From NCBI RefSeq assembly GCF_002567005.1, contig NZ_NUZU01000030.1, positions 1 through 42,464 of the forward strand: a stretch of DNA of 42,464 nucleotides, in the 5' to 3' direction. Position numbers and translations under genes: made by a program. The stretch's first letter is position 1; each line of letters starts with the position of its first letter. Positions 42,365 through 42,464 of this stretch are shown piece after piece. The stretch is from Bacillus sp. AFS073361. GTDB taxonomy: Bacteria > Bacillota > Bacilli > Bacillales > Cytobacillaceae. The notes beneath the pieces were generated by a model, which searched no databases, was not told the DNA's origin, and saw only the letters and a program-made list of their open reading frames with translations.

Positions 42365-42464
42365 TGTGTTAAACTAGTCTGTTGATTTCCTCTCCAGGCA
42401 CTTCGTTTTCCGCGGGCGGGTCCAGGGAGCCTTCTCGTCGCTGCACTCCTGCGGGGTCTCCCCT
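42365..42464. repeat. Start of a dispersed Bacillaceae intergenic repeat (cut by window end)
   Basis: From GTGTTAAACTAGTCTGTTGATTT through CCAGGCACTTCG, CCGCGGGCGGGTCC, GGGAGCC and CTCCTGCGGGGTCTCCCC the base composition rises sharply above the surrounding AT-rich DNA. I recognise this as a GC-rich repeated element found between genes in many Bacillaceae; its second half is normally an imperfect inverted copy (TCCGCTCCAATCAAC) and would lie past the window. Confidence 0.6.

Overview
The window looks like a chromosomal segment of a low-GC, endospore-forming Gram-positive, most likely a Bacillaceae member of the Bacillus/Neobacillus kind. The reasons are the gene order radC-maf-spoIIB-(comC)-folC-valS-ysxE-spoVID-hemLBDCXA-ysxC-lonA-lonB-clpX-tig-ysoA-tRNA-ysnB-ysnA, which follows the Bacillus subtilis order as I remember it, the strong AGGAGG-type ribosome binding sites with some TTG/GTG starts, a T-box leader on valS, and spore genes (spoIIB, spoVID, ysxE). 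The species was not determined.

Layout. Positions 1-506: the 5' part of radC, which stops making sense after ...HPREV where a group II intron-like 5' end (GTGCG...) begins. 550-2512: maf and spoIIB. 2535-12659 (minus strand): a type IV pilus operon read as 3-TM membrane protein, VanW-like protein, pilB, pilT, pilC, pilin, prepilin peptidase (comC/pilD), pilM, pilN, pilO, closed by a strong terminator. 12892-15053 (plus strand): a divergent operon of two prepilins and a PilX-like protein with a large Asn-rich, repeat-like domain. 15107-16825: a membrane GAF-GGDEF diguanylate cyclase facing this operon. 16889-21260: folC, valS and the valS T-box. 21370-24056: a small membrane protein, ysxE and spoVID. 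24109-30380: a six-gene haem operon hemA-X-C-D-B-L. 30606-37460: a LiaI/LiaF-like membrane protein, ysxC/engB, lonA, lonB, clpX. 37915-40386: tig and ysoA. 40486-41150: the most unusual part, a tRNA-Arg(UCU) gene split in its anticodon by a 286-nt group I intron, with a short remnant resembling a PD-(D/E)XK homing endonuclease just downstream. 41208-42331: ysnB and ysnA. 42365-42464: the start of a dispersed intergenic repeat.

How it fits together. Where B. subtilis has only comC between folC and spoIIB, this genome has a full pilus machine with both an extension ATPase (PilB) and a retraction ATPase (PilT). PilB carries an N-terminal pair of 24-residue motifs like the c-di-GMP-binding MshEN domain, and a diguanylate cyclase with an intact GGEEF site lies beside the cluster, so local c-di-GMP control of piliation is a reasonable inference. 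The two interrupted genes (radC by a putative group II intron, tRNA-Arg by a group I intron) and several short repeat families show that small mobile RNAs and repeats are active in this lineage.
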